In this document: in pieces, positions 48,001 to 60,293 of the stretch
Layout: every line of letters begins with the position of its first letter
How positions within the stretch are numbered: the stretch's first letter is position 1
Assembly: GCF_029227915.1 (NCBI RefSeq)
Contig: NC_079876.1
Span: forward strand, 16,616,001 to 16,680,000
Source: Hydractinia symbiolongicarpus
Taxonomy: Eukaryota; Cnidaria; Hydrozoa; Anthoathecata; Hydractiniidae
Direction: 5' to 3'
DNA length: 64,000 nucleotides
Made by a program: the position numbers and the translations under genes
The notes under the pieces: model-generated
Told to the model about the DNA's origin: nothing
What the model saw: only the letters and a program-made list of their open reading frames with translations
The model's database searches: none

Positions 48001-48330
48001 TTGGTCTAATTTAGGTAACACAGTAGTGTTCATCTTATTGGCGTATAGATATTTGAAAATATAAAAAATCAAACAAAAACAATAGGGATAATACTAATAA
48101 TTTGTCAAATTACAGAGTACCACTGTTTATTCAACATGCTGTCGTCGAGTGTTTAAAGTAGCCTCTTTGCAACGGTTGTTGGTTTTCGACTAGTGACTTA
48201 CACGAAAGTCAAGCTAATGGCGGGGGAAAGTGTATGATCACTGAGGAAAAAAAAACAACTTAAATCATCTTAAATATCAAACTGAACATCCAAATATAAC
48301 TACAAATGACAGGAAAGTTCCATATATAGC
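45041..48330. other. Gene-free stretch
   Basis: AT-rich, with short open frames lacking domains. I can support nothing here. Confidence 0.4.
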
Positions 48331-48334
48331 TTTA

Positions 48335-48888
48335 TTGCCCAGGTAAAAGGGCGGCATGTCATTGGTTACAACTTACGTCATAGCGGGCAATAGCAACCGT
48401 GTTTAAAGTTTAGTATTGCCCAAGCTTGCGAAGGCAGTACGCGACAATAGCAACCATTCAATATTCGAAGGTATTGCCCGAAATAAACAGTTATTATATG
48501 GATTATTATCCGGCCACTGCATTTTGCGACAAAAATATAACATTATAAGCAAGATGTAGAAATCATGTCTTTATAGAAACTATTCCCATATGGAACGTAC
48601 ATTCGAACTAAAAATATATTTTTTTAAAATCGAATATCGTGTAAACATTACAGGTTTCATTGTGTAGCTACAACATAGAATTCTTTAAAAGATAAAAGTA
48701 AGTTTTACTTCTGTTTCGCTTTTTTGTTTACCGTTTTTCGTGTTTATTTACATTTAATGCTACCATATTTAATCTTGGTTGCTATGGTAGCGGGCAATAC
48801 CATGGAATATTGTCCGCTATGACGTAAGTTCTAACCAATGACATTGGGCGATTTTTGGAAATATTGATGCCGCCCTTTTACCGGGTAA
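48335..48888. mobile_element. MITE, about 554 bp, long inverted repeats
   Basis: TTGCCCAGGTAAAAGGGCGG(CA) on the left faces TGCCGCCCTTTTACCGGGTAA on the right. The similarity continues inward through TGTCATTGGTTACAACTTAC and GTCATAGCGGGCAATAGCAACC. The interior is AT-rich with no gene. The superfamily is not certain because the target duplication is unclear. Confidence 0.75.
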
Positions 48889-49676
48889 TAATTTCAAATA
48901 TCCCAGTTAACACGGACTATTATTACAACTTCATGGTTTTCTCTACGACTGCGAGATATACTAGGGACCTTGCACAACTAAAGTATTTTAGTCGATATAT
49001 TTTCTTTCAAAATTATCACATTCTCATAATTTTTTAAGAAAAAGGAATTTCAGCAGAGGTAAATTACTCACTTCTTTCTCCGCTATCGCCGCCTAAAACA
49101 AAATTAACTTTAGTAGCTAGTAGCATATTTAAAAAAAAAAGACGGATGAGGCCTCCTTTTACAACCATATATACGCCAATTCTGGAGGCATTTTAGAGTA
49201 TTATTTAAAGTTTTAATTTGCTAGTAAATATACACATTACACTCTCAGAAAGAAATAATAAATCGTGAATTTAAACCCTAGAAAAACAAAATCAAAACAA
49301 GGAAGAGCCAACAAGGCACTCGCTAACTACCTATCAATTTTCTTTAATTTTGGAACCTTGATTAGCAGAAAAAAGTATTTATGTTAAAGTATTCATGTAA
49401 AGTATAGGTTAGAGTACGTTTGTTAAGAACTGCACGCATAAAGATTTTTTAATAGAGAACCTAATGGGTTCTTGTTGACGAGGTAATTGGGAAACCGAGT
49501 AAAGGGTGTTTGAAGAAGGTTTGTATAAATCTGTTGCTTGGAGCCAGCTGAATCACTATTGGATGTATGTTAGCTAGGTTAATTCAAAATCAAACAAATA
49601 TCCCTTTTGGTCCCTATAGCTAGGTAGCCGAAATATTATAATTATTACGGTTGAAATTTGTATATTAGCGAAAAAG
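48889..49676. other. Gene-free stretch
   Basis: No feature I can support. Confidence 0.4.
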
Positions 49677-49908
49677 CATTCTCGTCCCCAGAGCTCTTTG
49701 AGATAAACCTCAAAAGTAGACTTGCGTGATGGATTCTGATTGGCCTATTATAGGAGTTTTATGTATTTCCGTGAAAGATTGTATTTAGCATTTAAAAATG
49801 TAAACAAAGATGGCGGTGGGAGGGACGAAGGATCAAAATGCGCTCCCTTTGATTATGTCTTGACTGAATTTAGAGCAGATATCAAGGGCTAGCTATAATA
49901 ATACGGAG

Positions 49909-49911
<3 letters not shown>

Positions 49912-49946
<35 letters not shown>
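49912..49946. repeat. (TG)n microsatellite
   Basis: About 17 TG dinucleotides in a row, directly before a Helitron-family 5' sequence (TCAGTCTGTAACAGGCAAAG). Confidence 0.9.
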
Positions 49947-50065
49947 AGTCTGTAACAGGCAAAGTGGATGTGTTCATTTTCCTTTGATGTCGTCGAAAAA
50001 GTTGTCTGAAAACCTTAATTTTCTGACGTTACGGCGCGACGTCAATAATACTACTTTAACATGAA

Positions 50066-50654
50066 TCTCTTATAACAATAAGAAGTGTATGTGACGGTCA
50101 TAGTGGATATCCTCATTTTCCTTTAATATCGCCGAAATTTTCTTGGAAGTCGCCGAAAAAATTATGTCTTAAATGTTAGACTTTATGACGTTACGGCGCG
50201 ACGTCAATAACACTAGTTTAACGTCAATATCCTATATTAAATTAATGAAGCCATTACATGGCACTTAAAATTTGATGCCAAATAACTTGGAAACAAGGTC
50301 GTAACGTCAATGATTTTTCACTGCGTGGGTAACTAGGGACCACCTAGGACCAATTTGGGTAATTTTCCCCAACCTAGGTCCCCAAATGCGTTTCGGAATA
50401 GGCGGGTTGATGATGTCATCAAAAAACCCTAATATATCTGCTACCATTTGTCAAAGACGCATGGTCCTATACATTTTCTTGATCAGCGTTTCAAGATCTA
50501 TACGATGAAGGCAACAGGTATACAAATTCCTAAAAAAAATTTTTAAGGTTTTGACGGGTTTTTGCTGACGTCAGCAAAATTTTTAATCCCTGATAACTCT
50601 CTTTTTATTGACCTTTTGCCTAAGTGGATTTCTCCACGGGCTTTTATAGACTAG
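50066..50654 (+). mobile_element. Non-autonomous Helitron, about 589 bp
   Basis: It starts TCTCTTATAACAATAAGAAG and ends with hairpin GTGGATTTCTCCAC, GGGCTTTTATAGA and CTAG, then T. A diverged copy of its 5' segment (GTGGATGTGTTCATTTTCCT) lies just upstream at 49960-50035. It contains a perfect palindrome TTTGCTGACGTCAGCAAA at about 50561. Confidence 0.75.
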
Positions 50655-52545
50655 TATCCTATATTAAATTAATGAAGCCATTACAGTGCACTTAAAACTT
50701 TAGTTGACAGTAAAGCTTTTTTTTTAAGTAGTTTCCATTTTCTGTTGGTAGTGAAGCTTTCAAACGTAAATATGTGGAAGAGAGAGTGAAAAACCGGATT
50801 TTAGAAGTGGAAACGTTGTCTAAAATTGGAGAAGCTTATCCGCATGCTGCTTACGCTGTCTTCGTACATGGATATTGAATGGATATGTTTGCAACGACTG
50901 GTAGAGATTATTACTCTCTCTTCCAGTTAAATATGGAGGATTAGCAATATTTGATCCGTCCAAACGTTGCGTCACTGAGTACAGCAATTCTAGGCTCCTG
51001 ACAAGTAAAATGGTTGAAAAAGTGAAATGTCAAGACGATAATAATGACGAATTAATAGAGGACGTATTGAAGAAGCGAAAAAATGAAATTAAAACATAAA
51101 GAGGAAGACTTGTGAAATGACGTTAACATCAATAAAAAAGTCTTTGACTAACTAAACTAAACTAAAAGTAAGAGCGCTCGAGGCTTCTTTGGAAACTGGT
51201 GCTTCGAGTTGGTTGAATGCCTTGCCAATTAGAGAACATGGATTCGTTTTGGATAAACAATCATTTTGGGACAGTTTATTCATATGATACTGCATCCTGC
51301 TAAAGCGATTACCATCCAGATGTGTTTGTGGTGTTTCTTTTACAATTAAACACGCGCTATTCTGTCCAAAAGGTTGTCTCATAACATTACGACACAACAA
51401 AATCCGAGACTTCACTGCCGAACTACTTCAGGAATGTTTCAAGGACGTGAGAATAGAGCCCGTATTACAGGAAATCGCTGGTGAACAGTTTTCTTCATCA
51501 ACCATAACTACTGACGAGACACGAGTAGACGTAGCTGCTAGAGGATTTTAGATCAGAGAGCAAATGGCTTTTTTTGATGTGAAAGTTTTTAACCCAACGG
51601 CCAAAATGCACCTGAACCGTGATCTGAAAGCATGCTACAAAACCAATGAGTCAACTAAAATAAGAATGTATAATGCGAGACTCAATACTGTTTATCAAGG
51701 ATAATTCACTCCCCTAATCTTCACGTATTTTGGAAGGGTGTCTCGAGAATGTGCTACGGTTTACAACAAACTGTCTTGTTCGATTGCTGAAAAGCGAAAT
51801 GAATCACTGAGTATCACGAAAAATTGGCTGAGAACTGAATAAAGTTTCAATGTGCTAAGATGAAAGCTACTTTGTATTCGTAGATCGAGAGGAGTAAAGT
51901 CTGAAGCATCGCTAGTTCGCGACACAGACGTAAACATTGTGCCGTTTGAAAGCAGATTGGTTTGTGAATAAGTTGAACTGTTAAATCATTACCAAGTTGC
52001 GTCAATGTTTACTTTTATATGTTTCTTTGTTATCTTTCCACATATAACGTCTATGTACTTTTGTGTTTTTTGTTGTAGACAGGTTGATGAAAAAGAAAAT
52101 TATACATGATTAAAACAAAAAAAACAAAACAAAAAAAACTTAAAACTTTGAGCTCAAATAACTTGGAAACGAGGTGGTAACGTCAATGATTTTCATCGTT
52201 TGGGTAACTAGGGACCACTTAGGACCAATTTGGGTAAGTTTCCCAAACCTGGGTCCCCAAATCCGTTTTGGAATGAATGGGTTGATGACGTCATCAAAAA
52301 CCCTTTACACCCTAATATCTCTGCAAGCGTTTGTCAAAAGTATATGATCCTATACATTTTCAGGATCAGCGTTTCAAGATCTATACGATGAAGGCAACAG
52401 GTATACATATTTCTAAAAAATATGTTTTTTCGGTTTTGACGGCCGATTGCTGACTTCAGCGAAATAATAAACCCCAAAATCTGATTAAGCGCCCACCAAA
52501 ACCACATTATCATATACATAATTTTTGATCAGCAGTTTAAGCTCT
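50655..52545 (+). mobile_element. Second Helitron-family copy, split by a retroelement
   Basis: TATCCTATATTAAATTAATG...GCACTTAAAACTTT (50656-50701) continues as AATAACTTGGAAACGAGG from about 52156, matching the uninterrupted order in the neighbouring copy (50218-50300). The 3' hairpin end is absent, so the copy is truncated near 52545. Confidence 0.75.
50702..52137 (+). pseudogene. Retroelement 3' fragment with A-rich tail and 12-bp target duplication
   Basis: ACTTAAAACTTT flanks it at 50690-50701 and 52138-52149, and an A-rich tail (AAAACAAAAAAAACAAAAC) precedes the right copy, so it arrived by target-primed reverse transcription. Broken frames read VEERVKNRILEVETLSKIGE, YGGLAIFDPS, ASSWLNALPIREHGF, a CVCG...H...C cluster, IRDFTAELLQEC, TRVDVAARGF, MAFFDVKVFNP and SFTPLIFTYFG. 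This is the C-terminal half of a large retroelement protein common in invertebrates; the D-x(n)-FFDVKVFNP part resembles a restriction-like (PD-(D/E)XK) nuclease. Several stops and frameshifts make it dead. Confidence 0.7.
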
Positions 52546-53450
52546 ACAAAATGGAGGCAACGTGAAACCAACTTTTTTTGTGTGTGTGGATGGGTTGCTA
52601 AGGTCATCAAAATTCAAACAACGCTTCGGCCTTCCGTTCCAACATTCACTGTTAGTATTTGACTATTCTTTAGATAGCTAACTTTTAGTGCCGCACACAT
52701 GTGGCCCAATAACTAGCCAGGAGGCTGAAGGGAAATGGTCTTTAGCTAGCAAACGTTACTTTTCTACTAGTGAGCTAGCTAAAAGTTACTGCATGCTATG
52801 CAAATATTTATTTATGCTGTAGGGAATTGTTTTTAGTAAGCCAGGTGGAATTCACAGCTTCGTCTGGAAAGTATATATATAGCTATAGCTAACTAAATAC
52901 TGTCACACTGCTAAACACTTATTTTCCCATAAAAATATAAATTGGTGTTTCCTACTAACGCTCAACGATAGGCTATTCTATTTTATATCTCGTGGAATAA
53001 GACGCGGTGAAAAAACGTGTATTTATAAATGTTGTTAATTAACTATATTTCATCCAACTTTAGGAGCATAAGCTTTTGCAAGTTTCAAGTACTTCGAGTC
53101 CTACTTATGTTGGAAATTCTGAAGCAATCTCGCAAAAGTTTATTCCTGAGAATAAATTTATAATCATTTCATTTGCATTAAAAGTTTTTTATGTAAGAAC
53201 TAAAAATTGCGGCAGCAAAAAATTTGTTTGAAAATAAAAATAGTAGAAAATGTTAAAATTTTCATCGAGGTAATCCAAAAAAGGAAAACACCCCACATAT
53301 GGTGGGGTATTTGTCACCACGTGCCAAGACAGGTTCAGAGCTAGCTTCGAGAGCTCTGGGGACAAGAATGGTGAAAAAGGTGATCCGATTAATCTTTAAA
53401 TATTTATCAGAATCTTTTCAAAAGGACAGGTTGATACTGTGACTAACTTA

Positions 53451-54496
53451 GTATTACAGTACATTACTGAATACTACAAAGTATTAAAGCGCATTACTGA
53501 ATACTACAAAGTATTACAGTGTATTTCCGAATAATACAAGGTATTACAGTGTATTACTGAATACTACAAGGTATTGCAGTATAATACTGAATACTACAAA
53601 GTATTATCGTGTATTACTGAATACTACAAGGTATTACAGTGTATTACTGAATACTACAACGTATTACAGCATGTTACCGAATACTACAAGGTATTACAGT
53701 GTATTACTGAATACTACAAAGTATTACAGTGTATTTCCGAATAATACAAGGTATTACAGTGTATTACTGAATACTACAAGGTATTGCAGTATAATACTGA
53801 ATACTACAAAGTATTATCGTGTATTACTGAATACTACAAGGTATTACAGTGTATTACTGAATACTACAACGTATTACAGCATATTACCGAATACTACAAG
53901 GTATTACAGTGAACTACAAGGTATTACAGTGTATTCCCGAATACTATAAAGCATTACAGTGTCTTACTGAATACTACATAGTATTACAGTGTATTACTCA
54001 ATACTACAACATATTACAGTGTATTACTGAATACTACAAAGTATTACAGCAAATTACCGAATACTACAAGGTATTACAGTGTATTACTGAGTACTACAAG
54101 GTATTACAGTGTATTACCGAATACTACAAGGTAATACAGTGTATTACCAAATACCACAAGGTATTACAGTGTACTACAAAGTAATACAGTGTATTACAGT
54201 GTACTACAAAGTATTACAGTGTATTACCGAATACTACAAGGTATTACAGTGTATTACAGTGTACTACAAGGTTTTACAGTGTTTTACTAAATACTACAAG
54301 GTACTACAGTGTGTTACGGAATACTACAAGGTATTACAGTGTATTACAGTGTACTACAAGGTATTACAGTGTATTACTAAATACTACAAGGTACTACAGT
54401 GTATTACGGAGTACTACAAAGTATTACAGTGTATTACTGAATACTACAAGGTATTATAGTGTATTTCTGAATATACTACAAAGTAATACAGTGTAA
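53451..54496. repeat. 30-bp minisatellite (GTATTACAGTGTATTACTGA ATACTACAAG), about 35 copies
   Basis: The 30-base unit alternates a TATTACAGTGTATTAC half and an GAATACTACAAG half, with variants (TTACCGA, TTTCCGAATAATAC). A seven-unit block is duplicated: the variant TATTTCCGAATAATACAAGG is at 53522 and 53732, 210 bases apart. Because 30 is a multiple of three, several frames stay open (for example YYKVLQCITE repeated), but these are by-products. Confidence 0.95.
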
Positions 54497-54962
54497 AATA
54501 CGGGAAATTATTACGTACTACACCGTATTACTGTATATTGCAAAGATATTATGCTAGGCAGTAGTATGTATACCAGGCAGTATTATGTATTAACAACATT
54601 ACGATGTTGATAAATTGCTTAACGTCGTGTGTCGGATGCCGTTGTCGTCTTGGGAAGAATGCGACAATGTCGGATAGGACATATTCACAGACTAAATGGA
54701 TCCTTTCATGAAGTGCTTCCCGGGGTAGCAAACGTGCTCCACAATCTCGCTTTGCTCTCAAAGCTCAATTGCTTCGCAAAGACACGCCGGAAAAACACGT
54801 TGTGCGCATCGGGATAAACTAAAAGCACTATCTTCAATACGCACCATAACATTTACGAAAATAATACTTCTACATCCTAGGAGGTTTGTTAGATCATTAT
54901 TAACCTTAGCAGTCGGTGCGACCACTAACCAGAAAGCTGTAATAAGAAAAGTTACTGCCGAT
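54497..54962. other. Unassigned, GC-richer stretch
   Basis: 54610-54800 is richer in GC than its surroundings and has overlapping open frames on both strands, none with a domain I recognise. It may be a decayed element. Confidence 0.35.
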
Positions 54963-56195
54963 AGCCTAGTTATACGATGGCCCCTATGGCTCACATCTCT
55001 TTTCAATAAAAACACTTCTCTTCTTAGTCAAAACACTTCTCTTCTGTATAACAACACTTCTCCTCTGTACAAGAACACTTCTCTTCTGTATAAAAAACTT
55101 CTCTACTTTGATACCCAAAGTTCTCTTCCGTTCGAAACACTTCTCTTCCAAGTGCGAAAAAATTCTCTTCCATAAGCTTGAAAATTTCCCAGACTGAATC
55201 TAGTCCCTAATATATGAATTTATCCAGATCTTGTTTATGAATAAATGGCACACCCCGGGCCCTGCGCGTTTAAAATAAGATTTTTCGCAGGAAAAACTTT
55301 GCGAAATATCAAGCTATATTCTTATACGGTCCCAGAAGCCTAATACAAGATTGTTTTTTTTATCTACTTTCCACTAACTTTGAACTTTTATAATTGCGAT
55401 TCGGCGAAATTAGAACGTTTTGCGGCTTACAATTGACCTCACCTTGTCCGGGAATAAACATTGATTGTGATTTACAAAACCAAGATATTTTTTTGTAGCA
55501 ATAAACATTGTGATGTTTGTTGGGAAAAGAACTCGTGGTTTTCAAAAAACAAGATATATATATATTTCTAAAATCCAAGCATTTTACATTGTTACAGGTG
55601 TTGTATTACATATACTTTCTACTGCACAAATCAAGGCGATATAATAATCAACAACTTCATGAGCTGTATCTGTACCTGATCTGGTACAGATAGTTCGCTA
55701 AACTCTTCTAGCTCATTAAGATCTAAAGTTTTTTAAAAAAACTCCCAACCGTATATTTCTGGAACAAAGTACAATGAATCAGTCCTTCCGCGGGGAGCAG
55801 TAGCACCTTTGCTTGGTGCTAACAGATGTTGATGTTCTATCACTACTGTTAGCATGACTTGTGTTAGTTACACAAGACAACGAAGACCTTGTGGCTGATG
55901 GTTTCATGCTTGACGACGGTTGAAAAAAATATGTCACATGGCGAGGGGACTGGTCCCATGTAATAAACCTCACAAAAGGTTAAAACTACGGACCAATGAT
56001 GTAAAATTGCGAAGCAGATTTTAGAATTCAAGTTTTAAAGAGCCACATGCAGAGAAGTGTTAAGTGCAGAAGGGAAGTGTCAAAGTACTGAAGAGAAGTG
56101 TCAAAATACAGAAGAGAAATGTTTCGTTATATAGAAGAGAAGTGTTTTTGATTTGGAAGAGAAGTGAGCCATAGGAACCATCGTATAGTTAGGAG
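54963..56195. mobile_element. Foldback element whose arms are minisatellites
   Basis: The outer arms TAGTTATACGATGG and CCATCGTATAGTTAGG, then ATGGCTCAC.TCTCTT and its complement, mark the ends. Inside each lie tandem copies of ACACTTCTCTTCTGT (left, 55012-55175, about 8) and its complement ACAGAAGAGAAGTGT (right, 56050-56165, about 6). The 0.85-kb centre has no clear gene. Confidence 0.75.
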
Positions 56196-56584
56196 ATAAA
56201 TTTCGCCTAATTTGGCTTTCATAGCCTATTTAGGCTATTCAGTTGTCACGTGACGTACATATAAACATCGTTTAAAAATTCTGTGAAGTTTGCCGGTCTT
56301 CCGAATCAGTGTTTTTTCTAATCAATAATATATACAGCGAGACTTAGTTATTATAGTTTATTTTTTTGTTTTATTTTTTCATTTTAACATTATGTTTTTG
56401 CAGAAAACTTTGTAGCTAAGTATCGTCTATAAATAATAGAAACAACATTATTATTTAGATCTACTGGAAACGGCAATTGTTTATATAATTCCAGAGCCTT
56501 TGCTATCTACTTCGAGCTGTCGATTCGATTGAGCTGCGTTTACATTCAAACTTTTATGCTTCACATAATGTTGATAAAAAAATT

Positions 56585-56980
56585 ATGGAGAACTTTCCTC
56601 GTATTGAAACAGGACTTTTTGAATCAATATTTCCTCATGATGTTGCTGATGAATTTACAGGAAATAAAAACTTAGATAGAATATCATGTGTTACCAAGGA
56701 AGCCATTTTTAATCCTAAGAATACAAGATTCTGCTCTTTAATGGATATGCTTGCTCTTGCAATAGTTATTGGAAAAAATATTGAAACCGTATACCCCCAT
56801 GATATAGATGATATCCATGGAAGTTATGATAATGGGTTGATTACCCCAAGAACAAGTACAGAATATACGAGCGAATGAATCACCATTAGTAGTCAAGAAT
56901 GGGTGAGGTGAGAAAAATGCCATTTGGGTTATTTGAGCCAAACCCCTTTGTATATATCTCCTACCACATTGAAAAAAGAC
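56585..56980 (+). pseudogene. OTU/vertnin-like transposon-associated fragment
   Basis: An ATG at 56585 opens 97 codons: CSLMDMLALAIVIGKNIETV, YPHDIDDI and NGLITPRTS resemble the segment of vertnin-like/OTU-like proteins that reads sequence-wise L-x-x-VxG-x-x-x-x-x-YP...GLI-x-PR. After TGA at 56876, another frame at 56919 reads MPFGLFEPNPFVYIS, matching the F-x-PNHFVP motif that should follow. It is therefore a frameshifted relic. Many invertebrate genomes hold such proteins in transposon-derived genes. Confidence 0.45.
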
Positions 56981-57020
56981 AAAACGTCAGCAACAATGAA
57001 TTTAATTTACAAACGTTTAA

Positions 57021-58284
57021 AGGCCCGTAATCACCCTGTAGGCAACTTTTTTTAGGAGTGCCTATTTTATTGTACAAAATGAAAGATATACATAAGAAAA
57101 CATTATCCTGAAGATTTTATTGAAAACTGACAAACAGAACATGTTCAAATGTTTCATAGAAATAAACCCCAATTTCTCTTCGCCTACAGAACCGCCATTG
57201 CATTTCATTGCACGAATCATGCGATAATAAACGTACGGCAAAACCTATCACATTGTTGCTGGATTCATGACATTACAGAAAAAATAATGCATGAGGGAGT
57301 GTCTCCGTAGCTGTGTTTCCATCGTAATTATTTTATAAATGTATCCATAAAGTTCCGAACATAATAAATCAGATAAATCAATCGAAGTTTCTGTGTTATT
57401 CTTTATTATTTAAACGTTCTAAATTACTGAAATCAGACTTCTTTGCAACACTGACCACCTCTTGTTGCTTGTGTTTGCCTCGTTAGCTGTCTTACCTTTT
57501 GATTATTTTCCTTTGTTCAAACAGTTAGTCGTTTCTTTATGGAGACGGTATCAGATCCAGACAATTAGAATACCTAAATCTTCAGAATTTCCTCTTTGAT
57601 GCTTTAAATTTAATTATCTCCATAGTGCTTCAACTATCTTCAACTATCACAATGAGCATTCTCCCCCGTTGGGTATTTTGGCTTATAATATGCAGTAATC
57701 CCGGTCATGATAATAAAAAAAGAGAGAGCGTTATAAGCATTAATTATCATAATTATTAACTACGAGGCAATGCTGTGATTTCTTCTTTCTGTTTTGTTTT
57801 GTCTGGTCTCTAAAAACATTTACGAATAGAATAGAAGAAAATTAAATCTGAGTGGAGAAAGTGATACGGATGTTTTTACGCGCGGTCACTTTTTTAAACA
57901 GAATTAAAATTTCTTTCTACTTTTTGCAAAGACAAAACAAGCCAAAAAGAACAGCATTGTGATTTGGCAGCTACCATATTGTGATTTTATCGAACTCCAT
58001 CTCAGAGCTCATTTAAAGTTAAGGCCGTTTGGTTACCTACGGTTTCACACGAACATTTTGTGACGGCCCGCTTATTAGACAAGAATAAGAGATCAACAAA
58101 ATCGTTAAATATGGCGGCTGAAAAAAACAACAATAAAATTAAGATATTAAAGTACCATTATTTCGATTTCTTATACCTTTTACATCCTCAAATTTTCAGG
58201 AAAGCCATAACTCCGTCTGAACTTTGAAATAAATAAATAAAATGTATATGTTAATTTTTTTTCGATGAGGGTGATTACGCGCCT
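57021..58284. mobile_element. TTAA-flanked DNA transposon, non-autonomous, 1264 bp
   Basis: TTAA at 57017-57020 and 58285-58288 flanks AGGCCCGTAATCACCCT and its near-perfect complement AGGGTGATTACGCGCCT. The TTAA target suggests a Kolobok- or piggyBac-type transposase; the AGG ends favour Kolobok, tentatively. No transposase frame is present. Confidence 0.8.
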
Positions 58285-58288
58285 TTAA

Positions 58289-60290
58289 GAGGTAGCTAAG
58301 AAGTAATTTATTGCTTGTGTTTTTAAAAGAAAAAGTTCTATATATTGCAAGTAAACATTGAGCTTTATTTCTTAGAAATAATTAATAATGCATTAGCTGC
58401 ACATATTTTTATGTTGTACCCAAATATCTTCAACATTTTACATATTCTTGCTGTAGTGCCAGTAACGACAGGTTCTTGGGTGAGAGATCTATATCATCGT
58501 TACGACGAGTAAAGACATATTTAAGAAGCTCGATGGCCCAGGTATGTTTCTACAATATAACATTGCGTAGTAAGGAGAATGCAACATTTTTAATCTTGTC
58601 GTGTATCTTAATTTATTGAGTTATCTGTTTTGATTGTGAAACACCACATTAAGTTCATTTAATTATAATTTTAAAACTTTTGTTCAGGATCGATTTAATG
58701 GCTTGGTGTTGCTAAATATCCACAACAAGATGAAAATAAATTTAGATGACGTAATCGATATGCTGGCAATAAAATATCTAAAAAGACTTAAAATGTTAGA
58801 TATCCTGAACGATGATTAAAAGTGTAGCAGTCTTGATAAAAATATAAATCTTGTATATTATTATCTGTTGTTTAAATGTCGCCATACATAAATTCCCTAA
58901 AAGTAATAACGCATGACATCAAATTTTTTAAAAAAATGAATTAAATTACTCAAGTTGTACAAAAAACATTCCAAAATATAATCTTTGTCAGCTAAAAAAT
59001 TAAAAAACCCACATTACACCTACTTAGCAAAGATGAGTCTGAGAGATTATTTAAAGCTATTTCAGCCGTTTAAGGGCGTTAAAGGCCGTTGGCTTCCAGG
59101 GCGCCGCACTGAATTCGTTTGGGGCTCACAACGCCCCTAAACCCCCAGTTGTCAGGCGGTGAAGCCTATTCGAAGTATTTTTACACAAGTCAAAAAAAGC
59201 CCTGCACGCTAGTCATGTCGCAAATAATGGACTAAGAATTTTCTAGTCAATGGCAGTCTACTATCACCCCAACAGGGGACATATTATGAAAAAAGAAGTC
59301 CATATTCGACGGCACTACCAGCGTTCAACAAAACTTACTGTGCCATGTTGATACTGCATTTTTAAATGATGTCATTAAAATTTAACATTATTGTTATACA
59401 TTGGAAGGTATTGTGAATTTGATTCTTTTGAGGTTGAGATTGTGATTTTTGTTTGACCTTTTATGTTTCCAACATGCAGACCTTTGTTTGTTATGAACTT
59501 ATTATAGACAATTTAATTTGCTTTTATGTCTAATATTAATAATTAAATAGTTTTGTAAAAAAAGAACTTATGATATAATGACTATCCGAATATGTTTTTG
59601 AACAATTACGGTGTCCTTATGTCAATTTTCCTATTAAAACTCTAAAGTTTTTCGACCTAAGCTAGATTGCTTTTTTCTTAAAAAATAATTTCTTGTAGCT
59701 CAACCTTCTGAGTGGCCTGGTGATTAAACAATTATATTAAGTATGTGAAAGGATGGAGAGTGACATTAATGACGGAGATCTTACTTGAGCTGTTTCGTAC
59801 CCTTTTGATCGGTCCCTATTTTTGGCAAGATTTAAAACCTAATGTTCCTACATAATTGGTTCTCACATATAAGATAATGTGTCTTGTACAACTACTGTTT
59901 TTTTGTGACAACTAGAGAACAGTTTGTAGAAAAGAGGAAATGCAGTTAAAGTTAAGGTTACGTCGGCACTTTTGCAATGACGTCATTAGCAAATTATTAT
60001 TCGACCAGAATAATCATGTCTACATTTTAGGTATCGCTTTTTTTCTTAAATTAATTTCGGGTCTGGTTCGTTCATTTATATTTGGTTCTAAGACAAGTTC
60101 TTAAGATTTTGTTCACGCAAAAAGGTATTTAAAGTTTATATCTTCGAAATTTTTGAATAAAGTAACTGGAAAGAAGTTTACTCAAGTTTTGAAAGTAAAT
60201 CGAAACACCGAAATCATAACATTTGCAAAACATATATTACTAAGAGACAAACAAAAAGGTCTCTGTCTCTCCTATATATCTTAATGCACC
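58289..60290. other. Gene-free stretch
   Basis: 59060-59180 is notably GC-rich (GGGCGCCGCACTGAATTCG, ACGCCCCTAAACCCCCAG) and may be a repeat fragment. Nothing else is assigned. Confidence 0.4.
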
Positions 60291-60293
60291 AGT

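Noticed and set aside
50690-52149. Processed pseudogene of a host gene
   Set aside because: The insert has an A-rich tail and target duplication, but the peptides match retroelement proteins, not a host mRNA.
53451-54496. CRISPR array
   Set aside because: There are regular 30-bp units but no unique spacers; it is a plain tandem repeat in eukaryotic DNA.
53671-54496. Repeat-protein genes (YYKVLQCITE frames)
   Set aside because: The open frames follow from a 30-bp period without stops; starts are arbitrary and several frames are open at once.
55779-55973. Ser/Thr-rich minus-strand protein
   Set aside because: Located in the centre of a foldback element, with no domain, no splice sites and no start context worth calling.
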